DNA from: Xanthobacteraceae bacterium
GTDB lineage: Bacteria > Pseudomonadota > Alphaproteobacteria > Rhizobiales > Xanthobacteraceae
Direction: 5' to 3'
Assembly (NCBI GenBank): GCA_019745775.1
Contig: JAIESR010000082.1
Location: 1 to 43,669 of the forward strand
DNA: 43,669 nucleotides
This document shows positions 27,358 to 36,088 of the stretch, one piece after another. Below the pieces are notes generated by a model, which saw only the letters and a list, made by a program, of their open reading frames with translations, did no database searches and had not been told where the DNA came from. Made by a program: the position numbers and the translations under genes. Numbering within the stretch: the first letter of the stretch is position 1; each line of letters begins with the position of its first letter.

Positions 27358-27822
27358 TCAGTAGATGCCGCCGTAGAAACGGACCGGATAACCATATCCA
27401 TAGAAGCCAACCGGGGCGTAGCAGATGTTGACCAGCCGCCACTGCGGTCCCCACGGCGTGGCCACCGGGCGCCAGCGCATGCAACCCCCGTAGCCACCGT
27501 ACCACCCGGCAGCGACAACGGGCACGCCCCATCCAAGGCGTCGGTATCTCCACCCGGGGCCGCCGACCCACCGACGGCCACCATACCAGCCGGGGCCGCC
27601 GACCCACCGACGGCCTCCGACCCAACCGGGGCCGCCGACGAAAGCTGCACGCCGGAATCCTGGCGCGCCAACGAATCCGCCGCGGACACCGACGAAACCG
27701 GGGCCGCCAACGCGGACAACTCCCGGACCGCCGCCGCGTCCGCGTTGTGCATCAGCACTGGTAGCGAAGCCCGCAACCATGATCATGGCTGCGGCGAGCG
27801 ACATCAGCACTTTCTTCATCAT
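27358..27822 (-). CDS. Secreted Gly/Trp/Arg-rich protein with a two-cysteine end motif
   Basis: A 154-residue protein with a signal peptide (MMKKVLMSLAAAMIMVAG, cut near TSADAQ) and a mature part dominated by Gly, Pro, Trp, Arg and Tyr. The middle has a 12-residue tandem repeat of the type GGPGWxGGRRWV. The end carries the motif C-x-R-W-x4-T-x2-GPQWR-x2-N-x-C, also present in the neighbour at 28077-28427. Proteins of this look are often labelled sulfur globule-like in Bradyrhizobium, but the function is unknown. GGAGA precedes the paired ATG codons at 27822/27819. It has its own terminator. Confidence 0.75.
   Translation of the reverse strand: MMKKVLMSLAAAMIMVAGFATSADAQRGRGGGPGVVRVGGPGFVGVRGGFVGAPGFRRAAFVGGPGWVGGRRWVGGPGWYGGRRWVGGPGWRYRRLGWGVPVVAAGWYGGYGGCMRWRPVATPWGPQWRLVNICYAPVGFYGYGYPVRFYGGIY
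27554..27639. repeat. 36-bp tandem repeat inside the Gly-rich gene
   Basis: The 26-base core starting CCGGGGCCGCCGACCC occurs at 27554-27579 and 27590-27615, and its first 14 bases again at 27626-27639, a constant period of 36 bases. It encodes the 12-residue repeat of the protein and could change copy number by slippage. Confidence 0.8.
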
Positions 27823-28076
27823 GAGTTCTCCATCCGCGAGTTGCCATTGCCATCGGGGGATGGTCCAAAAAAATCTCGCTGACCACCTATTGAATGCTTG
27901 CTGTGTGTCGAAATGGTGCCAGGTCGCTGACAGTCCATTCATGTCGGGCTGAATCCGTCATGCGCAATCGTTGCCGCAGTCAGCGCGCGTCACGCGCACG
28001 CGCACGCGGCCGCGTCACGGCGCGGTCGCCTTACGACATCCGAAATTCCCGGAGGACAACGGTCCAACGGTGGCAC

Positions 28077-28427
28077 TCAGTAATAGACGGCGCGGCGGTA
28101 GATCGGGCCGACAAAGGCCGGCTGCGGGCAGACATTCATCATCCGCCACTGCGGGCCGATTGAGGTCGGGATGAACTGCCAGCGGAAGCAGCTGTTGGCG
28201 TAGGGTCGGAAGAACGGATTGACCCGCACATAGCCCGGGCCATACCAGGTCGGCCCGTAGAAATAGCGCGGCGAGCCGACGTAGACGGCGCGGCGATGGT
28301 AGGAGCCGCCGTACAAGGGGCGGGGCCCGTGGTATCCGGGTCCGAAATAGACTTGTGCCTCGGCCGCGGGCACTGCCATGCCAAGCAGCGTGAATACGGC
28401 CGCGGACGTCAGCATCAGCTCCCTCAT
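28077..28427 (-). CDS. Secreted Tyr/Gly/Pro-rich protein, paralogue of the 27358-27822 product
   Basis: A 116-residue protein with a signal peptide (MRELMLTSAAVFTLLGMAVP, cut near AAEAQ) and a mature part rich in Tyr, Gly, Pro and Arg (GPGYHGPRPLYGG, YFYGPTWYGPGY). Near the end it has the same motif C-x-R-W-x4-T-x2-GPQWR-x2-N-x-C as its neighbour, with identical spacing. The repeats of the neighbour are absent. The ATG at 28427 is preferred over 28439. It is divergent from the TetR efflux operon. Its function is unknown; an envelope or matrix role is a guess from composition. Confidence 0.72.
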   Translation of the reverse strand: MRELMLTSAAVFTLLGMAVPAAEAQVYFGPGYHGPRPLYGGSYHRRAVYVGSPRYFYGPTWYGPGYVRVNPFFRPYANSCFRWQFIPTSIGPQWRMMNVCPQPAFVGPIYRRAVYY

Positions 28428-28500
28428 AACCCACTCCATTTTCCGGTTTTTTCACCGCGCTCTCGAGGCTGAGCGCCCACCTAGGGTACCAGGCGGGGGT

Positions 28501-28541
28501 TGACACTTTCCTCCTTCTTTGAGAATGAACGTTCATTCTCT
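28501..28541 (+). promoter_or_regulatory. Promoter and perfect palindromic operator of the TetR-RND operon
   Basis: TTGACA at 28501-28506 is a consensus -35 box. The perfect 20-bp palindrome GAGAATGAACGTTCATTCTC (28522-28541) covers the place where the -10 box must lie, 17-18 bases on. The symmetry and position are those of an operator for a TetR dimer that shuts off its own operon. The -10 itself (around GAATGA) is weak. Confidence 0.75.
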
Positions 28542-28563
28542 TGATATCCGAGGCTCTCCAGCC

Positions 28564-29238
28564 ATGCCACGCGCCCAGACTGCGGCCCCACCGGCCACGA
28601 CCAGACCGACCGGAAGCAAGCCGCCGCGGCCCAAAACGGACCGGCGGTCGGAGATCCTGGCCGCGGCCCAGCGCTGCTTCGTGCGCTCGGGCTTCCACGG
28701 GGCGTCGATGCATGACATCTGCAACGAGGCGGGCATGAGCCCGGGCAACCTCTACCGCTATTTCCCCTCGAAGGAGGCGCTGATCGCCGGCATCGCCGAG
28801 CGCGACCGCGCTGAGGTGGCGCAGGAATTCGCCAGTGCCGATCTTTCTCGCGGTTTCTTTGCCGTGCTCGAAGGCATGGCCTATCACCATTTCTCCGAGC
28901 GGCCGGACGAGCAGGTTAAGCTCTGCACCGAGATCATGTCGGAGGCGCGCCGCCATCCCGAGATCGCGCGCATCTCGGCGGCGTTCGATGCCGACGTGCG
29001 GAAATGGCTCATCGATCTCCTGCGCGCGGGTGCCGACCGCGGCGATATCGCGCGCGATCTCGATTTCGATGCCGTCACGACCATGCTGATGGTGATCGCC
29101 GACGGCGTCTGGTGGCGGCGCGCGCTCGAGCCCAATTTCGACGCCAAGGCACTGCTGCCGATCTTCATGGACATCACGCGTCACATGCTGGGCAGCCGCA
29201 CCGCGAACCGCGTGCGCGCCAAGGAAGGTGCAGGATGA
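28564..29238 (+). CDS. TetR/AcrR-family repressor of the adjacent RND pump
   Basis: A 224-residue regulator. After a Pro/Ala-rich N-terminal extension of about 25 residues comes the TetR DNA-binding domain, with RRSEILAAAQRCFVRSGFHGASM and the recognition helix region AGMSPGNLYRYFPSKEAL. The C-terminal ligand domain is all-helical. The gene stands first in an operon with an efflux adaptor and pump, and its stop overlaps the next start (ATGA). It should bind the palindrome at 28522-28541 and release it on sensing a pump substrate. The ATG at 28564 has GAGG nine bases upstream; an in-frame ATG at 28519 precedes the operator and is less likely. Confidence 0.88.
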   Translation: MPRAQTAAPPATTRPTGSKPPRPKTDRRSEILAAAQRCFVRSGFHGASMHDICNEAGMSPGNLYRYFPSKEALIAGIAERDRAEVAQEFASADLSRGFFAVLEGMAYHHFSERPDEQVKLCTEIMSEARRHPEIARISAAFDADVRKWLIDLLRAGADRGDIARDLDFDAVTTMLMVIADGVWWRRALEPNFDAKALLPIFMDITRHMLGSRTANRVRAKEGAG

Positions 29239-30329
29239 AGGCAAGTCGTATCGCCGCGATTGGCATAGTGGCCGCCGCGGGCCTCTGGATCGCGTCCGGA
29301 CACTTCCTGCCGCACGAGAGCGCGCAGAGCAAAGCGTCCGTGCGCAGCGATGCTGCGCCGAAGAAGCCGTTTCGCGTCGCCGTCATCGATGCTCAGGTGG
29401 TCGATCATGCCCGCAAGCTCGTGCTCGCGGGCCGCACCGAGGCCGACCGGCGCGTGACCGTCGCCGCGCGTTCGGGCGGTGTGCTCACGGAATTGCGCGT
29501 GCGCCGCGGCACCCGGATAGCGGCGGGCGAGATCATCGCCGTCCTGTCCGACGACGCCCGCAAGGCGCAGGTGGCGCAGGCGGAGTCGCTCGTCATCCAG
29601 CGCCGCACAGAGCTCGACGCCAAGCGCAAGCTGATCGTGTCGGGCGCAGTGCCCAAGCTCGAGCTGGTCAATCTCGAGGCGCAGCTCGCCGCCGCCGAGG
29701 CGACGCTGGCGTCGGCGCAGGCCGAACTCGAACGCAGCTTCGTGCGCGCGCCGTTCTCGGGCATCGTCAATGACGTCACCGTCGAGGTCGGCGGCGCCTC
29801 GCTGCCGATGATGGGTCGCGAGATCGCGACGCTGGTCTCGCTCGACCCGATGCTGGCGGTGGTCGAAGTGTCGGAGCGCCGGCTCGGCGGCCTGCGCCAG
29901 GGCGACACGGCCGAGGTCAAGCTCATCACCGGCGAGAAGCTCACGGGCAAAATCCGCTTCGTCGCCAAGACCGCGACCCAGAACACGCGCACCTATCGCG
30001 TCGAGGTCGAGCTGCCCAACGCGGACGGCGCGATCCCCGACGGCATCAGCGCGGAGGTGGCGATTCCGGTCAAGGCCACGCCGGCGGTGCGCGTGCCGCG
30101 CTCCGCGCTCACGATCGCATCGAGCGGCGACGTCGGCGTGCGCACGGTGGGCGACGACAATACGGTCGCCTTCAGCCGTGTGACTCTGCTGGAGGACGAT
30201 CAAAGCTACATGTGGATCACTGGAGTCCGCGACGGCGCGCGCGTGATCGTGCAGGGCCAGGACTTCGTCCGCGAGGGCCAGACGGTCGATGCTGTGCCGG
30301 CGGCGGAGATCACAGCGACAGTGAAATAA
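29235..30329 (+). CDS. RND efflux periplasmic adaptor (HlyD/MFP family)
   Basis: A 364-residue membrane fusion protein linking an RND pump to an outer-membrane channel. It has an N-terminal membrane anchor (residues 4-20), a biotinyl-lipoyl half with GVLTELRVRRGTRIAAGEIIAVL, a coiled-coil hairpin (about 110-165), the second lipoyl half with FVRAPFSGIVNDVTVEVG, and beta-barrel and membrane-proximal domains. The start overlaps the TetR stop by four bases, so translation is coupled. It is followed 40 bases later by the pump gene. No outer-membrane factor gene is present in the window. Confidence 0.92.
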   Translation: MKASRIAAIGIVAAAGLWIASGHFLPHESAQSKASVRSDAAPKKPFRVAVIDAQVVDHARKLVLAGRTEADRRVTVAARSGGVLTELRVRRGTRIAAGEIIAVLSDDARKAQVAQAESLVIQRRTELDAKRKLIVSGAVPKLELVNLEAQLAAAEATLASAQAELERSFVRAPFSGIVNDVTVEVGGASLPMMGREIATLVSLDPMLAVVEVSERRLGGLRQGDTAEVKLITGEKLTGKIRFVAKTATQNTRTYRVEVELPNADGAIPDGISAEVAIPVKATPAVRVPRSALTIASSGDVGVRTVGDDNTVAFSRVTLLEDDQSYMWITGVRDGARVIVQGQDFVREGQTVDAVPAAEITATVK

Positions 30330-30369
30330 CGCGAATTGCCATTCGCTGCCGACAATACAGGTCGCAACA

Positions 30370-33300
30370 ATGTCCCGCTTCATCGACTACGCCATCAACC
30401 ATGCGCGGCTGACGATCGCGACGTTGATCTTCCTGCTGGTCGCGGGCGCGGTCGCCTATGTGACGATTCCGAAGGAGGCGGAGCCCGACGTCCGCATCCC
30501 GATCATCATCGTGCAGCTCTCGCAGCGCGGCATCAGCCCGGAGGATGCCGAGCGGCTGTTGCTGCGGCCGATCGAGACCCAGCTCAAGTCGGTCGGCAAC
30601 ATCAAGGAAATGCGCTCCACCGCCCATGAGGGCGGCGGCTACGTGCTGCTCGAGTTCGAGGCCGGCTTCGATTCCAATGCGGCGCTCGCCGACGTGCGCG
30701 CCAAGGTCGACACCGCCAAGCGCGACCTGCCGCGCGACGTCGACGAGCCGCAGGTGCAGGAGGTCAACCTCTCGCTCTATCCCGTGCTGGTGGTCGGGCT
30801 CTCCGGCGACGTGCCGGAGCGCACGCTGCTGCGGATTGCACGCTCGGCCAAGAATGCGATCGAGCAGGCGCCGGGCGTCCTTTCGGCGGAGCTGCGCGGT
30901 GCGCGCGACGAGGCGGTCGAGATCATCATCGACCGCATGCAGATGCGCAGCTACGGGATTTCGCTCGACACGCTCGGACAGGTGACGCAGTCGTTCAACA
31001 CGCTGATCGCCGCCGGTGCGCTCGAAGGGCAGACCGGGCGCTTTTCGGTCAAGATACCGTCGCTGTTCGAGCGGCCGCAGGACATCCTCAAGGTGCCGCT
31101 GGTGGCGTCGTCGAATGCATCGGTGACGCTCGCCGACATCGCGCAGATCAAGCCGACCTTCAAGGACGCCACCTCGATCACGCGCGTCAACGGCCGCCCC
31201 GCCATGACCATCGAGGTGTCGAAGCGCACCGGCGCCAACCTGATCGAAGTCGTCGACACCGTGAAGTACATCGTCGCCCAGATGCAGCGGCAATGGCCGG
31301 AGGCCGTACACGTCACCTTCACGCAGGACAAGTCGAAGGTGATCCGCCAGATGCTCGGCGACCTGCAGAATTCGGTCGCCACCGGCGTGCTGCTCGTCGC
31401 CGTGATCATCCTGTTCGCGCTCGGCTTCCGCGCCTCGCTGTTCATCGGCATCGCGATCCCGGCCTCGTTCCTGGCCGGCGTGCTCGGCCTTCAACTCGCC
31501 GGGCTGACCGTCAACATCGTGGTGCTGTTCTCGCTGATCCTCGCGGTCGGCATGCTGGTCGACGACGCCATCATCGTCTCCGAATACGCGGAGCGGCGGA
31601 TGGCCGAAGGCATGCCCGCGAAAGAGGCCTATTCGCTCGCCGCCAAGCGCATGTCGGGCCCGGTGATCGCGGCGACGCTTACCCGCATCGCGGCGTTCTC
31701 TCCACTCCTGTTCTGGCCCGGCGTGGTCGGCCAGTTCATGAAATATCTGCCGATCACGCTGATCGCGACGCTGTCGGCGTCGCTTGTCGTCGCGCTGTTC
31801 TTCACGCCGACGCTGGGCGCGCTGCTCGGCAAGGCGGCGCCGGTGCCGCATGACGAGCGCGCCAAGGACACCGGGCCCTATATGCGCACGGTGAAGCTCG
31901 CGCTGCGCCGTCCCGGCATGACCATGATGCTTGCCGGGCTGCTGCTGGTGGCCGTGCAGATGGCCTACGGCAAGTTCGGCCGCGGCGTCGAGTTCTTCCC
32001 GAATGTCGAGCCCGACTTCGGCCAGGTGGTCGTGCACGGCCGCGGCAATCTCTCGCTCGACGAGAAGGACAAGCTGGTCGCCCAGGTCGAGAAGCGCGTG
32101 CTCGAATTCGAGGGCCTCGCCACCGTCTACTCCCGCATCGGCGAGCAGCCGCGCGGCATGGGCGAACTCACCGAGGACACCATCGGCGTCATCCAGTTCG
32201 AGTTCGCCCATTGGACCACGCGGCCGCCCGGGCACGAGATCATGGATGCGATCCGCGCGCGCACCGCCGACATCCCCGGTATCCAGGTCGAAGTCACGGC
32301 GCCGCGCGCCGGGCCGCCGACCGGCAAGCCGATCCAGGTCCAGCTCTCGGCGCTCGATCCGAGCCTGCTGCCGGATGCGGCGCGCAAGGTCGCCGCGCTG
32401 CTCGCCGCGCGCTCGGACATCCGCGACCTCGACGACGGCCAGCCGCTCCCCGGCATCGACTGGACCATCCAGGTCGACAAGGCGGAGGCCGCGAAATACG
32501 GCGCCGGCGTCAACACCGTCGGCGCCGCGGTGCAGCTCATCACCAACGGCCTCAAGGCGACCGAATACCGCCCCGCCGACAGCGACAAGGCGGTCGACAT
32601 CCTGGTGCGGTTCCCGCCCGATCAGCGCAGCCTCGACCAGATCGACGAACTGCACATCCAGACCCAGTCCGGGCACGTGCCGATCGGCAACTTCGTGCAG
32701 CGGGTGCCGTCGCAACGCGTCGGCTTCATCCACCGCGTCAACGGCAATCGCGTGACCACGGTCTCGGCCAACATTGCCGAAGGCGTACAGACGGCGCGCG
32801 TGCAGCAGGAGGTCCAGCAGGAGCTGACGAACGCCGACCTCGGCCCCGGCGTACGCTTCAAGCTCAAAGGCGAGGACGAGGAGCGCGAGAAGGCGTCGGC
32901 CTTCCTCCTCAAGGCGTTCGGCACCGCGGTCTTCCTGATCTTCGCGATCCTGCTGGCGCAGTTCAACAAGCTCACGTCGGTCGGGCTCGTGCTGACCGCG
33001 GTGGTGCTCTCCACTTTCGGCGTGATGCTCGGCATGCTGGTCATGGGTCAGCCGTTCGGCGTGGTCATGGCCGGCATCGGCGTGATCGCGAACGCGGGCG
33101 TGATCGTGAACAACAATATCGTGCTGATCGACACCTACGACCGGCTGCGGCGCGAGGGCGTCGCGGCCTACGACGCGATCCTGGAGACCTGCCGCGAGCG
33201 GGCGCGGCCGGTGGTGCTGACGGCGGTAACGGCGATCCTCGGCGTGTTGCCGATCGCATTCGGCATCAACATCGAGTTCATGACGCGCGAGATCACGGTC

Positions 33301-33480
33301 GGGGCGCCGGCCACGCAGTGGTGGATCAACCTCTCCACCGCGATCGTGTTCGGCCTGGGATTTGCGACCGTGCTGACCCTGGTGGTGACGCCGGCGATGC
33401 TGATGGCGATCGAGAATATGCGCGAATGGCGCGTCCGCATGCTGGCACGGTTGCCGCGCCTGCGCCGCGCCGCCGTTTGA
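30370..33480 (+). CDS. RND-family efflux pump permease
   Basis: A 1036-residue inner-membrane transporter of the AcrB/hydrophobe-amphiphile class. The first helix is followed by the porter-domain start TIPKEAEPDVRIPIIIVQLS. The proton-relay motif in helix 4, GMLVDDAIIVSEYAERR, keeps both aspartates. The second half repeats the design (NAGVIVNNNIVLIDTYDRLRR in the last membrane bundle). The length and duplicated architecture are standard. It is co-transcribed with the TetR repressor and adaptor. The substrate is not predictable; the sequence PKEAEPD instead of the AcrB-type FPGIAPP start suggests the less studied MdtBC/CusA-distant branch. Confidence 0.93.
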   Translation: MSRFIDYAINHARLTIATLIFLLVAGAVAYVTIPKEAEPDVRIPIIIVQLSQRGISPEDAERLLLRPIETQLKSVGNIKEMRSTAHEGGGYVLLEFEAGFDSNAALADVRAKVDTAKRDLPRDVDEPQVQEVNLSLYPVLVVGLSGDVPERTLLRIARSAKNAIEQAPGVLSAELRGARDEAVEIIIDRMQMRSYGISLDTLGQVTQSFNTLIAAGALEGQTGRFSVKIPSLFERPQDILKVPLVASSNASVTLADIAQIKPTFKDATSITRVNGRPAMTIEVSKRTGANLIEVVDTVKYIVAQMQRQWPEAVHVTFTQDKSKVIRQMLGDLQNSVATGVLLVAVIILFALGFRASLFIGIAIPASFLAGVLGLQLAGLTVNIVVLFSLILAVGMLVDDAIIVSEYAERRMAEGMPAKEAYSLAAKRMSGPVIAATLTRIAAFSPLLFWPGVVGQFMKYLPITLIATLSASLVVALFFTPTLGALLGKAAPVPHDERAKDTGPYMRTVKLALRRPGMTMMLAGLLLVAVQMAYGKFGRGVEFFPNVEPDFGQVVVHGRGNLSLDEKDKLVAQVEKRVLEFEGLATVYSRIGEQPRGMGELTEDTIGVIQFEFAHWTTRPPGHEIMDAIRARTADIPGIQVEVTAPRAGPPTGKPIQVQLSALDPSLLPDAARKVAALLAARSDIRDLDDGQPLPGIDWTIQVDKAEAAKYGAGVNTVGAAVQLITNGLKATEYRPADSDKAVDILVRFPPDQRSLDQIDELHIQTQSGHVPIGNFVQRVPSQRVGFIHRVNGNRVTTVSANIAEGVQTARVQQEVQQELTNADLGPGVRFKLKGEDEEREKASAFLLKAFGTAVFLIFAILLAQFNKLTSVGLVLTAVVLSTFGVMLGMLVMGQPFGVVMAGIGVIANAGVIVNNNIVLIDTYDRLRREGVAAYDAILETCRERARPVVLTAVTAILGVLPIAFGINIEFMTREITVGAPATQWWINLSTAIVFGLGFATVLTLVVTPAMLMAIENMREWRVRMLARLPRLRRAAV

Positions 33481-33536
33481 CCTGACTCCGGTCGCGGCTA
33501 TCCTTCCCGCAAGACGATTCGGGAGAGCGGTAGCCG

Positions 33537-34238
33537 ATGCCGAAAGGCCAGCCGGACGGGCGTATCAGGGCGAAGCTCGCCATTGGGCCTGCGCGCGAAC
33601 GCCCGCCGGTGCCGCAACGGCGGCAGCATGCGCCCGCCGAGGAAACCAAGGTCGCGAAGCGTCCCAGCCGCCCCGATGCGGCGGCGCGGCTGGCGGCCGA
33701 GGTCGAGCGCCTCCAAAAGCAACTCGAGGCCGCGCGCGGCCAGCTGGCCGTGCTTGAAGCGCGCGCAGACGTCGATCCCCTGACCGAGGTGCCGAACCGC
33801 CGTGCGTTCGAGCGCGAGCTCGCCCGCGCGCTCGCCTATGTGAAACGCTACGGCACCACCGCCGCGCTGCTCTATCTGGACCTCGACGATTTCAAGGGCA
33901 TCAACGACCGCCACGGCCATGGCGCCGGCGACGCCATGCTGCGCGCGGTGGCGAGCGTGCTCGGCCGTCACGTCCGCGAGTCCGACTTGGTAGCGCGCAT
34001 TGGCGGCGACGAGTTCGCGCTGCTGCTGTGGAACTGCGACGAGCACAATGCGCGAACCAAGGCGTTGGTGCTGGAGGCCTCGATCGGTCGCACCACCGCG
34101 ACGCATGCGGGGACGAGCCTTAGTGTCGGGGCCTCGGTGGGGGCCGCCACGCTGCTGCCGCTCGACGAGCCGGCCGAGGCCATCGCCCGCGCCGACCGCG
34201 CCATGTATGCGCGCAAGGCCGCCCGCCGCGCGGCTTAG
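33537..34238 (+). CDS. Diguanylate cyclase (GGDEF) with coiled-coil lead
   Basis: A 233-residue cytoplasmic enzyme that makes cyclic di-GMP. A basic, probably disordered N-terminus (1-45) is followed by a coiled coil (about 47-75) and a GGDEF domain. The active-site motif is the canonical GGDEF in ARIGGDEFALLL, and the product-inhibition site RxxD (RESD) stands five residues before it, so activity and feedback control should both be intact. DPLTEVPNRRAFE is the conserved domain start. There is no sensory or membrane domain. GGGAGAG precedes the ATG. Confidence 0.92.
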   Translation: MPKGQPDGRIRAKLAIGPARERPPVPQRRQHAPAEETKVAKRPSRPDAAARLAAEVERLQKQLEAARGQLAVLEARADVDPLTEVPNRRAFERELARALAYVKRYGTTAALLYLDLDDFKGINDRHGHGAGDAMLRAVASVLGRHVRESDLVARIGGDEFALLLWNCDEHNARTKALVLEASIGRTTATHAGTSLSVGASVGAATLLPLDEPAEAIARADRAMYARKAARRAA

Positions 34239-34359
34239 TAGCTGGAACCTTGAGAATCCGGGTTTTTTGCCGCTCCCGGTGCAATGTGCCACATTCGCAG
34301 AACGCCCGGGTTCGACTATCGGAAGGCCAAATGGCTTTCCATCCGATGGAGGTTTTTCA

Positions 34360-35352
34360 ATGTTGAAGCAGCTTCATGTCCGGGGACTGGCGCTCGTCGC
34401 CGTCGCCGCCTCGCTGCTGGCGCTGCTGCCTGCCCGTGCCCAGGACCCGGCGGCCGACTATCCGAACCGTCCGGTCCGGATCATCGTGTCCAATCCCGCC
34501 GGCGGCGGCATCGACACCGTCACGCGGGTGGTGGCCGACCGCCTGACCGTGAAGCTCGGCCAGCCGGTGGTGATCGAGAACCGCGGCGGCGCCGGCGGCA
34601 ATATCGGGGCCGAGGCGGTCTATTCCTCGGCGCCCGACGGCTACACGCTGCTCGCCTCGGTCCCGGCGGCGCTGACGACCAACATCTTCATGTACAAGAA
34701 GCTGCCGTTCGATCCTGCCAAGTTCGAGCCGGTTGCGGTGCTCGGCACCTACCCGAACACGCTTCTGGTCAAGAACGATTTCCCGGCCAAGACGGTGCAG
34801 GAGTTCATCGCCTACGTGAAGGCGAACCCCGGCAAGGTCAACTACGCCTCGCAGGGGATCGGTACGACCTCGCATCTCACCGCCGAGCTTTACAATTCGC
34901 TCGCCGGCACCGCGATGGTGCACGTGCCTTATCGGGGCACGGCTCCCGCGCTCAACGACATCGTCGCCGGCCACGTCGACCTGATCTTCATGCAACTATC
35001 GTCGGCGCTGAAGCTGCACGAGGGCAAGCGCGCGCGCATTCTCGCGGTCACCACCGAGAAGCGCCTCGACGCGCTCAAGGACATCCCGACCATGATCGAG
35101 GCCGGCATCCCGAACTTCGTCTCGGATACCTGGCAGGCGATCAGCGCACCGCCCGGGACGCCGCCGGCGATCGTCGCCAAGCTCAACAAGGCGATCAACG
35201 ACGCCTTGAACGATCCCGAAACCGAGAAGCGGTTCGCCGAACTCGAGATCATCAAGGTCGGCGGCAGCCCGGCCGACATGCGCAAGCTGATCCAGGAAGA
35301 AACCCGGCGCTGGGGCGAGGTGATCAAGCGCGCCAAGATCACCGCCGAATAG
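34360..35352 (+). CDS. Bug/TctC-type periplasmic substrate-binding receptor
   Basis: A 330-residue receptor with a signal peptide (cut near PARAQ), YPNRPVRIIVSNPAGGGIDT, VIENRGGAGGNIGAE and SAPDGYTLL, all typical of the tripartite tricarboxylate transporter receptors. GGAGG stands just before the ATG at 34360. The middle (VPYRGTAPALNDIVAGHVDLIF) is the ligand-pocket segment of the family. No transporter membrane genes are adjacent. It stops eight bases before the convergent YdcH gene. Confidence 0.9.
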   Translation: MLKQLHVRGLALVAVAASLLALLPARAQDPAADYPNRPVRIIVSNPAGGGIDTVTRVVADRLTVKLGQPVVIENRGGAGGNIGAEAVYSSAPDGYTLLASVPAALTTNIFMYKKLPFDPAKFEPVAVLGTYPNTLLVKNDFPAKTVQEFIAYVKANPGKVNYASQGIGTTSHLTAELYNSLAGTAMVHVPYRGTAPALNDIVAGHVDLIFMQLSSALKLHEGKRARILAVTTEKRLDALKDIPTMIEAGIPNFVSDTWQAISAPPGTPPAIVAKLNKAINDALNDPETEKRFAELEIIKVGGSPADMRKLIQEETRRWGEVIKRAKITAE

Positions 35353-35359
35353 CCTATAC

Positions 35360-35572
35360 TCACGCGATGATGTCGGGCGTGAGCTGGTCCTCGATGAAGG
35401 TGATGCGGTCGCGCAGGTAGAGCTTGCGCTTCTTCAGGCGCTGCACCTGCAGGATGTCGGAGCCCGGGCTGCCCTGGAGCGCTTCGATCGCCGAATCGAG
35501 GTCGCGGTGCTCCTGTAGCAGCCGCGCCAGTTGCTCGCGCAACTCACGTTCTTCCTCGGGGGTCATCGCCAT
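35360..35572 (-). CDS. YdcH-family (DUF465) small coiled-coil protein
   Basis: A 70-residue, highly charged helical protein. Two helices, EEERELREQLARLLQEHRDLDSAI and LQRLKKRKLYLRDRITFIED-like, form the YdcH/DUF465 hairpin; the family has no known function. A start at 35572 or 35566 is possible, since MAMTPEEE offers two Met codons, and neither has a good binding site. A divergent relative lies at 35790-35969. Confidence 0.8.
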   Translation of the reverse strand: MAMTPEEERELREQLARLLQEHRDLDSAIEALQGSPGSDILQVQRLKKRKLYLRDRITFIEDQLTPDIIA

Positions 35573-35789
35573 GGCTGGGCCGAGAGGGTCGCTCCCCGGC
35601 GGGAAGCGCCCCAACCTATGAATTTAGCCAGATTTAATCCTATGGATTCAAGGCAGTAGCGCATCATCAGCACTGTGGTAACGCAGCGGGGATTGTTGCG
35701 ACGCACAACCGAAACGAGCGTCGAAGTTCCATCCGGCTTGGTGTACACTTTCAAAGGTTAGGCAGCCACTGCGCAAGGAGAAAAGCCAC

Positions 35790-35969
35790 ATGGCAATTCA
35801 AGCGCATCTTGCGGAACTTGAGAAAAAGCATCGCGCGCTGGAAGACGAAATCAACGAGGCGCTAACGCATCCATCCACGGATGACCTGAAAGTCTTGGAA
35901 TTGAAGCGCCGAAAGTTGCTGTTGAAGGACGAAATCGCGCGCCTGCGGCAGGATGCCAGCGTTCACTAG
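35790..35969 (+). CDS. YdcH-family (DUF465) very small protein
   Basis: A 59-residue charged helical protein, easily missed because of its size. It starts MAIQAHLAELEKKHRALEDE and later has VLELKRRKLLLKDEIARLR, the same two-helix design and the same LKRRKL-LKDEI signature as the YdcH family. AAGGAG (35775-35780) lies nine bases before the ATG. It is transcribed away from the 70-residue relative at 35360-35572 across a 217-base region. Codon use in the gene is less GC-rich than in its neighbours. Confidence 0.82.
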   Translation: MAIQAHLAELEKKHRALEDEINEALTHPSTDDLKVLELKRRKLLLKDEIARLRQDASVH

Positions 35970-36088
35970 CGCGCTTGGAGCGTAGAATTCTCGACGGCCA
36001 AGCTGGCTCGATCGCCGCATCGCGGTCGAGTCGGCGTGGCCGTTGACGCGTCAGGACCACGACAAACGGGAAATCGATGGAGGAGACG

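Noticed and set aside
27975-28025. Alternating CG/CA-rich tract that could form Z-DNA
   Set aside because: The alternation is interrupted and the composition is common in this GC-rich genome; no functional context supports it.
35563-35754. A 63-residue minus-strand frame between the YdcH genes
   Set aside because: It overlaps the start of the 70-residue YdcH gene, has no ribosome binding site and no family resemblance.
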